Assembly (NCBI RefSeq): GCF_014207185.1
Contig: NZ_JACHCP010000001.1
Span: forward strand, 351,512 to 415,511
Length of the DNA: 64,000 nucleotides
Reading direction: 5' to 3'
Source of the DNA: Rhodanobacter sp. A1T4
GTDB taxonomy: Bacteria; Pseudomonadota; Gammaproteobacteria; Xanthomonadales; Rhodanobacteraceae
Shown here: positions 10,039 to 19,055 of the stretch, piece after piece
Position numbering within the stretch: position 1 is the first letter of the stretch
How the letters are laid out: each line of letters opens with the position of its first letter
Translations under genes and position numbers: made by a program
Notes under the pieces: generated by a model
The model's input: the letters and a program-made list of their open reading frames with translations, nothing else
What the model was told of the DNA's origin: nothing
Database searches by the model: none

Positions 10039-11862
10039 ATGCCTGCGATTGAACCTTCCGATCCGGCAGTTTTTACTTCCACGGCGTCTACACCGGTGTC
10101 ATCTGAGCCTATGCCGTTCGAGGACTCGCGGCGGCTCACCGGTATCAACCTGTATTTTGCCGGGACCGGTGCGGTACTCGAAACGCTCGGTGTGCCGCCT
10201 GATGAAGCACTGGTGCGTGCGTGGCGCAAGCAGGTCTCGTTAGCCCGCGATGCACTCGGTTGGCCGCACGCGCCACTGTTCGAACGTCAGCACGTCGGTG
10301 GTGCCGCGCTGGCCTTCGAGGCGCCGGTCGACCAGCTCTACAGCGCCACCGAGGTCAACGAGTGGGCGTGGCTGGCCACGCTGGCCGACGCGTCCGCGGT
10401 GAACGTTGGCCTGCATGCGCCGGGCCATCCGGCGACGTGGGATAACGATTCCGCTTTCCACACGTTGCGGGCATTTGTAGCCGCCGAACGTCGCCCCGAA
10501 TTGTTGGCTCTAGTACGCGCCGCCGGAGCACGTGGAATCGCTGCGCTGGCGGATGAGGATGCATTGTCGATTGGCGAAGGTATCGGCTCGCGTGTCTGGC
10601 CGATCTCGGAACTGCCCATTGTCACTGCGGTGGACTGGCCATCGCTGCACGATATTCCTGTTGCCGTGGTTACTGGCTCCAACGGCAAGACCACGACCGT
10701 GCGGCTGCTGGCAGCGATGGCCAGCGCACACGGTTGGCATGCTGGTCACAGCTGCACCGATGGCGTGTTTATCGATGGCCAAGCGATCGACACCGGCGAC
10801 TTTTCCGGCCCGGCCGGCGCGCGCGAAGTACTGCGCCAGCCGACCGTCGAAGCGGCCATTCTGGAAACCGCGCGCGGTGGCATCCTGCGCCGCGGCCTCG
10901 CCGTGCAGCGTGCAAACGTGGCCGTAGTCACCAACGTCAGCGACGATCACTTCGGTGAATACGGCATCCATAATCTCGACGATCTCACTGAGGTCAAGCT
11001 CACCGTCGCTCGCGTGCTGGGGCACGATGGCCTGCTGGTGCTCAATGCTGACGATGCCATGCTGGTAAAACATGCCGAAACGATCGTTGCGCCGCTCGCA
11101 TGGTTTTCGCTCGACGACACTCATCGGCTGTTGCTTGCTCATCGCGAACGGGGCGGCAGCACTTGCGGCGTGCGCGATGGTCATCTGCGTCTGTTCCATC
11201 AGGGCATCGATCACGATCTGGGCATCGTTGCCGACATGCCGCTCAGTTTTGTCGGTAGCGCCACCTACAACGTCGCCAATATCTCTGCTGCCGCGCTGGC
11301 CGCTACGGCGCTGGGCATCCCGGCCGACACCATCGGCAAGGTACTGGCACGCTTCGGCAGCACTCACGCCGACAATCCCGGTCGCCTTCAACATTGGAAG
11401 TTCGGCCAGCTGCAGGTCTTCGTCGACTACGCGCACAACCCCGAAGGCCTGCGCGGTCTGCTGGGTGTGGCGATGAGCGCCGGCAGCAGCGGGCGACTTG
11501 GCCTCGTACTTGGCCAGGCCGGTAATCGCGAAGACGCCGAGATTTGCGAACTCGCGGCCGTCACCGCCAGCTTCAATCCCCAGCGTGTCGTGCTCAAGGA
11601 CATCGAAGGTATGCTGCGTGGTCGTCAGCCAGGCGATGTGACCGACATCCTGCGTGCCGAACTCCTGCGCCAGGCCATGTCCGCCGACACCATCGTCGAC
11701 AGCCTCGACGAAATCGATGCCGTGCGCGGTCTGCTGAACTGGGCACAAGACGGCGATCTGCTGGTGCTACCCACGCATGGCACGCAGGCGCGACAGGCGG
11801 TCGTGGCGTTGCTTGACCAGCTTCAGGCAACGGATTGGTTGGCGGGCACGCCGCTCCCGTAG
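10039..11862 (+). CDS. Second Mur-ligase-family protein of the cyanophycin locus, no ATP-grasp domain
   Basis: 607 residues from ATG 10039; ATG 10111 is a possible shorter start because the N-terminal 24 residues are low complexity. The Mur-ligase module is complete: P-loop GSNGKTT at residues 213-219, AILETARGGILRRGLA, NVSDDHFGEYG and DYAHNPEGLRGLL. These match the M domain of CphA next door. The P-loop lies at residue 213 instead of 499, so nearly 290 residues are missing on the N-terminal side, the ATP-grasp half. Proteins like this beside cphA have been called CphA-prime in other proteobacteria. Activity is unknown: it could add amino acids to cyanophycin side chains or make a related peptide. 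Confidence 0.88.
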   Translation: MPAIEPSDPAVFTSTASTPVSSEPMPFEDSRRLTGINLYFAGTGAVLETLGVPPDEALVRAWRKQVSLARDALGWPHAPLFERQHVGGAALAFEAPVDQLYSATEVNEWAWLATLADASAVNVGLHAPGHPATWDNDSAFHTLRAFVAAERRPELLALVRAAGARGIAALADEDALSIGEGIGSRVWPISELPIVTAVDWPSLHDIPVAVVTGSNGKTTTVRLLAAMASAHGWHAGHSCTDGVFIDGQAIDTGDFSGPAGAREVLRQPTVEAAILETARGGILRRGLAVQRANVAVVTNVSDDHFGEYGIHNLDDLTEVKLTVARVLGHDGLLVLNADDAMLVKHAETIVAPLAWFSLDDTHRLLLAHRERGGSTCGVRDGHLRLFHQGIDHDLGIVADMPLSFVGSATYNVANISAAALAATALGIPADTIGKVLARFGSTHADNPGRLQHWKFGQLQVFVDYAHNPEGLRGLLGVAMSAGSSGRLGLVLGQAGNREDAEICELAAVTASFNPQRVVLKDIEGMLRGRQPGDVTDILRAELLRQAMSADTIVDSLDEIDAVRGLLNWAQDGDLLVLPTHGTQARQAVVALLDQLQATDWLAGTPLP

Positions 11863-12016
11863 GTTGGGGTTCGCTGCGTTCCGCCTGACCTACACGGCTA
11901 TCGCCGACGCGTTGGGATTACGAGCCGCTCTTGCGGCTCGCCCTTCGGGCCATTCGTTTCACGAATGTTCGTTCCGGCATTATGCCTTCACTGTCGCGTT
12001 GCTCATCCCAACCTAC
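11859..12016. repeat. Hairpin-rich repeat element between cyanophycin and MoxR loci
   Basis: The outer arms are GTAGGTTGGG (11859-11868) and its exact reverse complement CCCAACCTAC (12007-12016). Inside lie an 8-bp perfect stem CGAGCCGC/GCGGCTCG with a TCTT loop (11921-11940) and a 7-bp stem CATTCGT/ACGAATG with a TTC loop (11951-11967). The left arm supplies the TAG stop of the Mur-ligase gene. This nested-palindrome form resembles the REP/BIME-type or small non-autonomous repeats of Xanthomonadales genomes. It could also act as a terminator or mRNA stabiliser. Confidence 0.65.
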
Positions 12017-12077
12017 AACATCACGCTCACGTGCCTGAGCTACCCTTGTATACAAGCCCCCATCGACACCCGACCCC

Positions 12078-12923
12078 ATGACTTTCCACAGCACCGACAC
12101 CTACGTCGCCACCGCCGACCTCAGTCTTGCGGTCAATGCGGCCATCACCTTGCAGCGTCCGCTGCTGATCAAGGGCGAGCCGGGCACGGGTAAGACCTTG
12201 CTGGCCGAGGAGCTGGCGCGCTCGCTGCAGACGCGGCTGATCACCTGGCACATCAAGTCCACCACCAAGGCGCAGCAGGGCCTGTATGAATACGACGCGG
12301 TGAGTCGCTTGCGCGATTCACAGTTGGGCGTGGAAGGTGTGCACGACGTGCGCAACTATCTGCGCAAGGGCAAGCTGTGGGAGGCCTTCGAGTCGGGCGA
12401 GCGCGTGGTGCTGTTGATCGACGAGATCGACAAGGCCGACATCGAGTTTCCCAACGACCTGTTGCAGGAACTCGACCGCATGGAGTTCTACGTCTACGAG
12501 ACCGACGAAACCATCAGCGCCCGCCATCGCCCGATCATCATCATCACCTCCAACAACGAGAAGGAGCTGCCGGATGCGTTCCTGCGTCGCTGCTTCTTCC
12601 ACTACATCGCCTTCCCGGATGCGGAAACACTGCAGCAGATCGTGGCCGTGCATTTCCCCGACATCGAGAAGGCGCTGGTCGATAAAGCGCTGGCGATGTT
12701 CTTCCAACTGCGCGACGTGCCTAACATCAAGAAAAAGCCGTCGACGTCGGAGCTGATCGACTGGCTCAAACTGCTGCTGGCCGATCGCATCCCTGCGTCG
12801 GCGCTGCGCGAGCGTGATCCCGGCAAGGCCATACCGCCGCTATATGGCGCGCTGATCAAGAACGAGCAGGACGTGCAGCTGCTGGAGCGGCTGGCCTTCA
12901 TGCACCGTCGTCAGTCGCGCTGA
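12078..12923 (+). CDS. MoxR-type AAA+ ATPase
   Basis: 281 residues from ATG 12078. Walker A GEPGTGKT at residues 33-40 and Walker B VVLLIDEIDKAD with the acidic pair at 115-118; the sensor region has ITSNNEKELPDAFLRR, with an arginine-finger-like RR. MoxR ATPases act as chaperones that mature or remodel a target together with a VWA-domain partner. That partner is the next gene, 12 bp downstream. No metal-enzyme operon is adjacent to reveal the target. Confidence 0.92.
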   Translation: MTFHSTDTYVATADLSLAVNAAITLQRPLLIKGEPGTGKTLLAEELARSLQTRLITWHIKSTTKAQQGLYEYDAVSRLRDSQLGVEGVHDVRNYLRKGKLWEAFESGERVVLLIDEIDKADIEFPNDLLQELDRMEFYVYETDETISARHRPIIIITSNNEKELPDAFLRRCFFHYIAFPDAETLQQIVAVHFPDIEKALVDKALAMFFQLRDVPNIKKKPSTSELIDWLKLLLADRIPASALRERDPGKAIPPLYGALIKNEQDVQLLERLAFMHRRQSR

Positions 12924-12935
12924 GGTCGATGGCGC

Positions 12936-14108
12936 ATGTTGATCGGTCTGTTCAATGCAGTGCGGGCGGCTGGCGTGCCGGTGAGCTTGCGTGAACTGCT
13001 CGACCTGCACAGTGCGCTGCAGGCGCATCTGGCATTTGCCGACCAGGACGACTTTTACGAACTGACACGGTTGATCTGGGTCAAGGATGAGCGCCATTAC
13101 GACCGCTTCGACCAAGCGTTCGGCGCGTGGTGGCAGGGCGTCGTCACCGAACCGCTGACGCCCGATGCGCTGATTCCCGACGAGTGGCTACGGCGTGACT
13201 TCATGCGCCAATTCAGTGACGAGGAAAAAGCGCAGATCGAGAAACTCGGCGGCCTGGACGCGTTGATGGAAGCGTTTCGCCAGCGTCTTGCGGAACAGAA
13301 AGAACGTCACGCCGGCGGCAACCGCTGGATCGGTACCGGCGGCACCAGCCCGTTCGGTTCGGGCGGCTATCACCCGGAAGGTATCCGCGTTGGCCAGGGC
13401 GGCAATCGCAGCGCGGTCAAGGTATGGGACAAGCGCCAATTCCGCGGGCTCGCCGACGATGCCGAGCTGGGCGTGCGCAACCTGCAGATGGCCTTGCGCC
13501 GATTGCGCCGCTTCGCGCGGCAGGGTGCGCAGGAAGAGTTCGATCTTGGTGGCACCATCAACGCCACCGCGCGCGACGCCGGCCTGCTTAACGTCAAGAT
13601 GCGGCCAGAGCGCCGTAACGCGATCAAGGTGCTGCTGTTGCTCGATATCGGCGGTTCGATGGATGACCACGTGCACACCTGTGAACAGCTGTTCACCGCC
13701 GCGCGCGGCGAGTTCAAGCGGCTGACGCATTACTACTTCCATAACTGCGTGTACGAGCGCTTGTGGCAAGGCGATGGCGGAACGTACAGCAACAGCATCG
13801 ACACGCTGGAAGTGCTGCGCACTCATCCACCCGACACGCGGCTGATCTTCGTTGGCGATGCCGCCATGGCGCCCTACGAAATCACCCACTCCGGCGGCAG
13901 CGTTGAGCACAATAACGCCGAATCTGGTGCCGTGTGGTTACAGCGGATGGCCACCAAATTCCCACGCCTTGCGTGGCTCAACCCGATGCCGATGAACAGC
14001 TGGGATTACACCGTTTCCAACCGTCTGATCACCGAACTGCTCGGCCCGCGCATGTTCGAGTTGACGCCCAAAGGGATTGAGCTGGCGATGCGGGAACTGG
14101 TGCGCTGA
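12936..14108 (+). CDS. VWA-domain protein (CoxE-like), MoxR partner
   Basis: 390 residues from ATG 12936. The C-terminal half carries a von Willebrand A fold with a MIDAS motif DIGGS at residues 237-241 (the first Ser of the usual DxSxS is Gly). A glycine-rich linker around residues 125-150 (TGGTSPFGSGGYHPEG) precedes it. Cytoplasmic, no signal peptide. With the MoxR ATPase 12 bp upstream it makes the standard two-gene MoxR/VWA module, as in CoxD/CoxE. The client is unknown. Confidence 0.88.
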   Translation: MLIGLFNAVRAAGVPVSLRELLDLHSALQAHLAFADQDDFYELTRLIWVKDERHYDRFDQAFGAWWQGVVTEPLTPDALIPDEWLRRDFMRQFSDEEKAQIEKLGGLDALMEAFRQRLAEQKERHAGGNRWIGTGGTSPFGSGGYHPEGIRVGQGGNRSAVKVWDKRQFRGLADDAELGVRNLQMALRRLRRFARQGAQEEFDLGGTINATARDAGLLNVKMRPERRNAIKVLLLLDIGGSMDDHVHTCEQLFTAARGEFKRLTHYYFHNCVYERLWQGDGGTYSNSIDTLEVLRTHPPDTRLIFVGDAAMAPYEITHSGGSVEHNNAESGAVWLQRMATKFPRLAWLNPMPMNSWDYTVSNRLITELLGPRMFELTPKGIELAMRELVR

Positions 14109-14240
14109 GCTGATGGCCGGTTAGACGTTTCTGAAGAACGACTCAAAGTATTTTCGTAATCCGTATCGGGAGCTATTTGTGCGTGGCAATAATCCACGGG
14201 CATCGTCCATGTCTTTACTACCTGCATCCCCGGAGACTCT

Positions 14241-14669
14241 ATGCCGAAGTTCTGCTCCATCGTCTGGTTGGCTTTGCCATTGAGTCTGCTGTCATTGCAG
14301 GCCATGGCCGCCTGTGGCACATCCACCGATCCCGAACACGTCGTGCAGGCCGAGGTCGATGCGTTCAATGCGCACGATATCGAGGCCTTCGCCGCGTGCT
14401 TTGCCGACAATGTCGCCATCGTGGACCTCGCTGGCAAACGGCCAGTGCGCAACGGTCTTCCTGCGCTCAGGGACGCTTATGCCTTCCTGCGCACATCGCC
14501 GAAGGATTTCCATGTGGAGATCGTCAAGCGCATCGTCAGCGGGCCAATCGTGGTCGATCACGAGCGCGCGCTTGGTCTGCCTGCGGAGAAGGGCAAGCCT
14601 GAGGCGGTGGCGGTCTATGAGGTGCGCAACGGCAAGATTTTGAATATGTGGTTCCCGCCGCCGAAATGA
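14241..14669 (+). CDS. Secreted SnoaL/NTF2-like protein
   Basis: 142 residues. Residues 1-24 form a Sec signal peptide ending at AMA-AC. The rest reads as a nuclear-transport-factor-2 / SnoaL-like cone fold: VVQAEVDAFNAHDIEAFAACFADNVAIVDL, followed by GLPALRDAYAFL and a C-terminal strand EVRNGKILNMWF. Such proteins are often steroid-isomerase-like or binding proteins; no specific activity can be assigned. A single gene, convergent with the following minus-strand operon. Confidence 0.82.
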   Translation: MPKFCSIVWLALPLSLLSLQAMAACGTSTDPEHVVQAEVDAFNAHDIEAFAACFADNVAIVDLAGKRPVRNGLPALRDAYAFLRTSPKDFHVEIVKRIVSGPIVVDHERALGLPAEKGKPEAVAVYEVRNGKILNMWFPPPK

Positions 14670-14711
14670 GGCCGAAGGAATGAGGCGACGAAAAGTAGCA
14701 GCCGCCTACAG

Positions 14712-15629
14712 TTAGCTCGGTTCGGCCGTTACATTGAGGACGCGTCGCAGGAAATCCAGACTGTCCTGGTATACCCGTTCCGCCTCAGCCGAGCGCCAGG
14801 GCGAGGCGATGACATGCGAGGCATTGGCGTAGGCTTGTCGAAGCTTGCATTCTGACGGTGTGCCCAGAGCGTCGAACATCTCGTCCATCGCCGCTACCGA
14901 TGAGGTCGGATCCTGCTCTTGTTCGTCTTTGTAATAGCAGGCAAGAAACAAAGGTGCGTGCACCTGGCGGAACAGCGCCGGCTGCATGCGCTGGAACAGG
15001 GCGTAAAGACTCCGGTAGCCGTCCACATGCGCCGCCGCGCTGCTGTAGCGGCGACGCTCCGGTGGATACGCATCCAGCGAGCGCGTTAGGATTTCGTCGC
15101 CGCGTTCGCATAGCGCCTGCAACGCCGAATGGTCGCGTACGCGGACACCCGGCGACCATGCCAACACGGCCGCCACTGATGACGGATGTGCTGCTGCCAA
15201 TTGGATGGCCAGGGTGGCCCCCATGGAGGTACCGACCAGGATGACCTGCTCGCCCAGCGTATGGCCGATCGCGAGCGCCTCGGTGGCTGCTTCGATCCAG
15301 TATTCGGCACGGATGCCGCGCATCGCACCGTCCTCGCTCAGGCCATGTCCTGGTAGTCGTGGCAAGTAGAGATTGCCCTGCAGCGCCTCGGCCAAGCGCC
15401 GATGCTGCGGATCGCCTTCGCCCTGGCTTGCGGTGAAGCCGTGCAGATAGACGATGCTATACCGCGTCCGCTCGAGCCGCGACGGATCGTGCCATACGAT
15501 GCGTGCCTGGTTGTCAGGACGGATGCCCGGTTGCGCCGCTTCACGCGAGGACAGCCACTGTTCGAGCCGTTGCAGATCCTGCGGCAGCTCAGGCAGCGGG
15601 AAAAAGTCGGAGGGCGCCATCGAATCCAT
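14712..15629 (-). CDS. Alpha/beta-hydrolase
   Basis: 305 residues with the start set at ATG 15629 (minus strand; ATG 15620 is equally possible). The frame stays open back to 16529, but that stretch is antisense-frame sequence inside ybdD and cstA and is rejected. Catalytic Ser135 lies in GTSMG, the oxyanion region is YLHGFTASQG (residues 61-70), and the His is probably in NASHVIASP near the C terminus. Cytoplasmic carboxylesterase/lipase-like enzyme. It is the last gene of the cstA-ybdD operon, with 17 bp between its start and the ybdD stop. Confidence 0.88.
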   Translation of the reverse strand: MDSMAPSDFFPLPELPQDLQRLEQWLSSREAAQPGIRPDNQARIVWHDPSRLERTRYSIVYLHGFTASQGEGDPQHRRLAEALQGNLYLPRLPGHGLSEDGAMRGIRAEYWIEAATEALAIGHTLGEQVILVGTSMGATLAIQLAAAHPSSVAAVLAWSPGVRVRDHSALQALCERGDEILTRSLDAYPPERRRYSSAAAHVDGYRSLYALFQRMQPALFRQVHAPLFLACYYKDEQEQDPTSSVAAMDEMFDALGTPSECKLRQAYANASHVIASPWRSAEAERVYQDSLDFLRRVLNVTAEPS

Positions 15630-15646
15630 CAATCCAATTCGCCCGA

Positions 15647-15856
15647 TCAGCAGCAGCGTCCGCCAGTACCGCGATAGCGCGCCACTTGTCGCTCGCGGAA
15701 AAATTCTTTGTAGCTCGGCACGGCGCGCTCTGGATGCTGTTCGCGCAGGTGCTGCACATACGCGTCGTAATCGGGCACGCCACAGCACAGGCGGGCAGTT
15801 TGCACGGCGCGTTTCCAGCCGTGATGCAGGGCAGTGGTGATTGCTGATCGGGTCAT
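15647..15856 (-). CDS. ybdD: YbdD/YjiX family small protein
   Basis: 69 residues, matching the family length (about 65). The signature CCGVPDYDAYVQHLREQHPE and SYKEFF is characteristic. In E. coli the small protein is encoded directly after CstA or BtsT (YjiY) and is needed for pyruvate uptake. Here it follows cstA by 12 bp on the same strand, the expected position. Confidence 0.92.
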   Translation of the reverse strand: MTRSAITTALHHGWKRAVQTARLCCGVPDYDAYVQHLREQHPERAVPSYKEFFRERQVARYRGTGGRCC

Positions 15857-15868
15857 CGTTGCATCCTT

Positions 15869-17953
15869 TCAGTGCGTCACGCTGTTGAGTGCCACGTAGG
15901 GTTCTTCGTTCGCCGTTGGCTTCTCGGTTTGCCACGCCTTGACTAGCGCGCGTAGCGAGAAGGCGAGCATGGTCACGATCAGCAGCATGAACAGGCCGGT
16001 GAGGGCGGCGTCGACCTGGTTGTTGGTGACGATGCGCTGCATCTCGGCGGCGGTCTTCGCCGGTGCCAGCAGATGACTCTGTTGCGCGGCCTGCGTGTAT
16101 TTGGTGGCGGCAGCCGTGAAGCTGATCGGGCCGACCAGCTTCTGCCAGCCAGCGGTGAGCGTGCAGGTAACCAGCCACACAGCGGGGATGCCAGGCACCC
16201 ACACGTAACGCTGGCGCTTGAGCTTCACCACGACCACGGTCGCCAGCATCAGTGCGATGGCCGCCAGCATCTGGTTGGCGATGCCGAACAACGGCCACAA
16301 CGTATTGATGCCGCCAAGCGGATCGACCGCGCCCTGATACAAAAAGTAACCCCAGAGCGATACGCAGATCACGGTGGCCAACAGGTTGCCAGTCCACGAT
16401 TCGGTGGCCTGCAGCGGCTTGTGAATCAGACCGGCGATCTCCTGGATCATGAAGCGGCCCACACGCGTGCCGGCGTCGACGGTGGTGAGGATGAACAGTG
16501 CCTCGAACAGGATCGCGTAGTGGTACCAAAACGCCATCATGCCGCCGCCGGGCAGGATATTGTGCAGCAGCTGCGCCATACCGACAGCCAGCGTCGGCGC
16601 ACCGCCGGCGCGGCTGAGAATGCTGGTTTCACCGATGTTTTTCGCGGTCTGTAACAGCTCGTCAGGTGTAACCACGAAACCCATCTGGCTGATTGCAGTG
16701 GCGGCACTCTGCACGGTGCTGCCGATCAGTGCACCGGGCGCATTCATTGCGAAATAGACGCCCGGATGCAGCGATGCGGCAGCGATCAGCGCCATGATCG
16801 CCACGAAGGCTTCCATCAGCATGCCACCGTATCCGATCAGTCGCGCTTCGCCCTCGTTGCCGATCAGCTTGGGCGTGGTGCCCGAGGCGATGATCGCGTG
16901 CCAGCCGGATACGGCGCCGCAGGCGATGGTGATAAACAGGAATGGGAACAGGCCGCCCTGAAACACCGGCCCTGTGCCGTCGATGAATTTCGTCACCGCC
17001 GGCATCTGCAGCGTTGGCGCGGCGATGAAGATCGCCAGCGCCAGCAGCGCGATGGTACCGATCTTCAGGAACGTGCTGAGGTAATCACGCGGCGCCAGCA
17101 GCAGCCACACCGGCAGCACCGAGGCACAGAAGCCGTAGGCGATCAGCAGCCATGCCAGCGCCTTGGCGTCGAAGTCGAACAGTGGCGCCAGCGTCGGTGA
17201 TGCAGCGACGTGTGCGCCGTAGCCGATCGAGGTCAGCAGCAGCGCCAGCCCGATCAACGACACCTCCAGAATGCGTCCCGGTCGGAACCAGCGCAGATAG
17301 ATGCCCATCAGTAGCGCGATGGGAATTGTGGCAGCCACGGTAAACGTGCCCCATGGGCTGTGCGTGAGCGCTTTCACCACCACCAGCGCCAGCACCGCCA
17401 GCACAATCATCATCAACACCAGTACGCCGAACATAGCCACCACACCGGGCGCCGGGCCAAGCTCCTCGCGCAACATATGGCCGAGCGAGCGGCCGTCGCG
17501 GCGTAGCGATAGCGCGAGAATCATGAAATCCTGCACTGCGCCAGCGAACACCACGCCGAACAGGATCCATAGGGTGCCGGGCAGGTAACCCATCTGTGCC
17601 GCCAGTACCGGACCGACCAGGGGGCCGGCACCCGCAATGGCGGCGAAGTGGTGGCCGAACACTACCCATTTGTTCGTCGGGACATAGTCCAGCCCGTCGT
17701 TGCGCAGCACCGCCGGCGTGGCGCGGGTTGCATCCATGCGCAACACAAATCTGGCGATGAAGCGGCTGTAAAAGCGGTAGGCGATGGCGAACACCGCCAG
17801 TGACGCCGCTACCAGCCAGATCGCGTTCACCGGTTCGCCGCGACGCAGGGCCACCACACCGAGGCATACCGCACCGATCACGGCGATGATCGCCCACAGC
17901 AGGCGGCTGGCGATGGTGACTGGGGCATCGGGAGTGTTGAGAGAATCGGGCAT
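15869..17953 (-). CDS. cstA: CstA-family carbon starvation / pyruvate transporter
   Basis: 694 residues from ATG 17953 (MPDSLNTPDAP). The frame reaches a TTG ten codons earlier, but the ATG fits better. About 16-18 membrane segments. Family motifs include NKWVVFGHHFAAIAGAGPLVGPVLAAQMGY (about residues 80-110), VSGWHAIIASGTTPKLIGNE and the C-terminal YFLYQG. CstA proteins import peptides or pyruvate on carbon limitation. Heads a three-gene minus-strand operon with ybdD and a hydrolase. Divergent from the DUF4197 gene, with a 171-bp shared control region. Confidence 0.95.
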   Translation of the reverse strand: MPDSLNTPDAPVTIASRLLWAIIAVIGAVCLGVVALRRGEPVNAIWLVAASLAVFAIAYRFYSRFIARFVLRMDATRATPAVLRNDGLDYVPTNKWVVFGHHFAAIAGAGPLVGPVLAAQMGYLPGTLWILFGVVFAGAVQDFMILALSLRRDGRSLGHMLREELGPAPGVVAMFGVLVLMMIVLAVLALVVVKALTHSPWGTFTVAATIPIALLMGIYLRWFRPGRILEVSLIGLALLLTSIGYGAHVAASPTLAPLFDFDAKALAWLLIAYGFCASVLPVWLLLAPRDYLSTFLKIGTIALLALAIFIAAPTLQMPAVTKFIDGTGPVFQGGLFPFLFITIACGAVSGWHAIIASGTTPKLIGNEGEARLIGYGGMLMEAFVAIMALIAAASLHPGVYFAMNAPGALIGSTVQSAATAISQMGFVVTPDELLQTAKNIGETSILSRAGGAPTLAVGMAQLLHNILPGGGMMAFWYHYAILFEALFILTTVDAGTRVGRFMIQEIAGLIHKPLQATESWTGNLLATVICVSLWGYFLYQGAVDPLGGINTLWPLFGIANQMLAAIALMLATVVVVKLKRQRYVWVPGIPAVWLVTCTLTAGWQKLVGPISFTAAATKYTQAAQQSHLLAPAKTAAEMQRIVTNNQVDAALTGLFMLLIVTMLAFSLRALVKAWQTEKPTANEEPYVALNSVTH

Positions 17954-18124
17954 GGAGGCTATCTCGTGCGACTGAGAATGCAAGAGTCGCGGGGCTGGAG
18001 GCGGCGGTCAATGCTGCAATGCTCTCTAGGGGTTCCAGCCAATCGATATGGCCTCGCGGGAAGCGTGCTGTCATCCCGTTTGATGCGTAAACTCGGCGCT
18101 ACCGTCACTTTGCAGGAGTCCGTC

Positions 18125-18934
18125 ATGCGCACTTTCGCCCGTTGTGTGTTCGGCGTTGTACTTGGTAGCGCTGCGCTGTCGCTGAGCGCGGCCGGCGCTG
18201 GCCAGTTGGATAATTTGCTCAATAAGGCAAAGCAGGCCGCGCACGGTTCGTCATCATCGAACCTGGGCAGCAACCTGCCGACCAGCGATATCGCCTCGGG
18301 CATCAAGGAGGCGCTGGCCAAGGGAACCACCAATGCGATCAACAACCTTGGCCACGAAGGCGGATTCTCGAATAACCCGAGCGTGCGGATTCCACTGCCG
18401 GGCAAGCTCGAGCAGGCCGGCAATCTGGCGCGCAAGCTGGGGCAGGGTGCCAAGGTTGATGCGTTCCAGCTGAGTCTTAATCGCGCAGCGGAAAAAGCCG
18501 TGCCGCAGGTTGCCGACATCTTCGGTGACGCGATACGCAAGATGACGCTGGACGATGCGCGCGGCATCCTCACCGGCGGTGATCATGCCGCCACCGATTT
18601 CTTTCGTCGCGTGGCGGGTGATGCGCTGACCGCACGGATCCACCCGATCGTGGCGCAAGCCACCGACAGCGTCGGCGTCACGCAGAAGTACAAGGCATTC
18701 ACAGCAAGCAGTGGCGGTGGCGGCGGTGCGCTCGGTGGCTTGGGCGGTGCATTGGGCAAGTTCGGCGGTGGCAAATCGAACACGGACGGCAGCCCGCTCG
18801 ATCTGGACAACTATGTCACCGCAAAAACGCTGGATGGCCTGTTTGCCATGATCGGCCAGGAGGAGCAGTCGATTCGGCAGAACCCCGCGGCGCGCAGCAC
18901 CGACCTGCTGAAGAAGGTGTTTGGCGGCAATTAG
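18125..18934 (+). CDS. Exported DUF4197 protein
   Basis: 269 residues from ATG 18125, which has a good AGGAG at a proper distance; upstream ATGs in the frame lie in non-coding sequence. A Sec signal peptide spans residues ~1-23 (ending SAAGA). The mature part is the DUF4197 domain, a mostly helical periplasmic protein of unknown function: GIKEALAKGTTNAI, FQLSLNRAAEKAVPQV, MTLDDARGIL, DNYVTAKTLDGLF. A Gly-rich insert (GGGGGALGGLGGALG) lies near residues 200-218. Single-gene unit. Confidence 0.88.
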   Translation: MRTFARCVFGVVLGSAALSLSAAGAGQLDNLLNKAKQAAHGSSSSNLGSNLPTSDIASGIKEALAKGTTNAINNLGHEGGFSNNPSVRIPLPGKLEQAGNLARKLGQGAKVDAFQLSLNRAAEKAVPQVADIFGDAIRKMTLDDARGILTGGDHAATDFFRRVAGDALTARIHPIVAQATDSVGVTQKYKAFTASSGGGGGALGGLGGALGKFGGGKSNTDGSPLDLDNYVTAKTLDGLFAMIGQEEQSIRQNPAARSTDLLKKVFGGN

Positions 18935-18990
18935 CTCCACAACGTTTTTTGAACGTCGATGCTGCTTGAGTAGAGGCTGAACCCGGCGCA

Positions 18991-19028
18991 TTGACTTGCA
19001 TTCGCGTGATGCGACCACATCAAGTCAA
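18991..19028. promoter_or_regulatory. Inverted repeat upstream of peptide deformylase
   Basis: Arms TTGACTTG (18991-18998) and CAAGTCAA (19021-19028) are exact reverse complements separated by 22 nt, 27 bp before the deformylase start. It could be an operator, an RNA hairpin in the leader, or the end of the DUF4197 transcript. There is no T-run to call a terminator. Confidence 0.35.
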
Positions 19029-19055
19029 GAGGGCGTTTTAGACGATGAGGCTTGC

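Noticed and set aside
10510..11748. Long minus-strand open frame (412 codons) inside the second Mur-ligase gene.
   Set aside because: Same reason: codon-position shadow, no recognisable domain and no ribosome-binding site.
15630..16529. 300-codon N-terminal extension of the alpha/beta-hydrolase frame.
   Set aside because: This stretch lies in another frame inside ybdD and cstA; the hydrolase family starts at about 15629.
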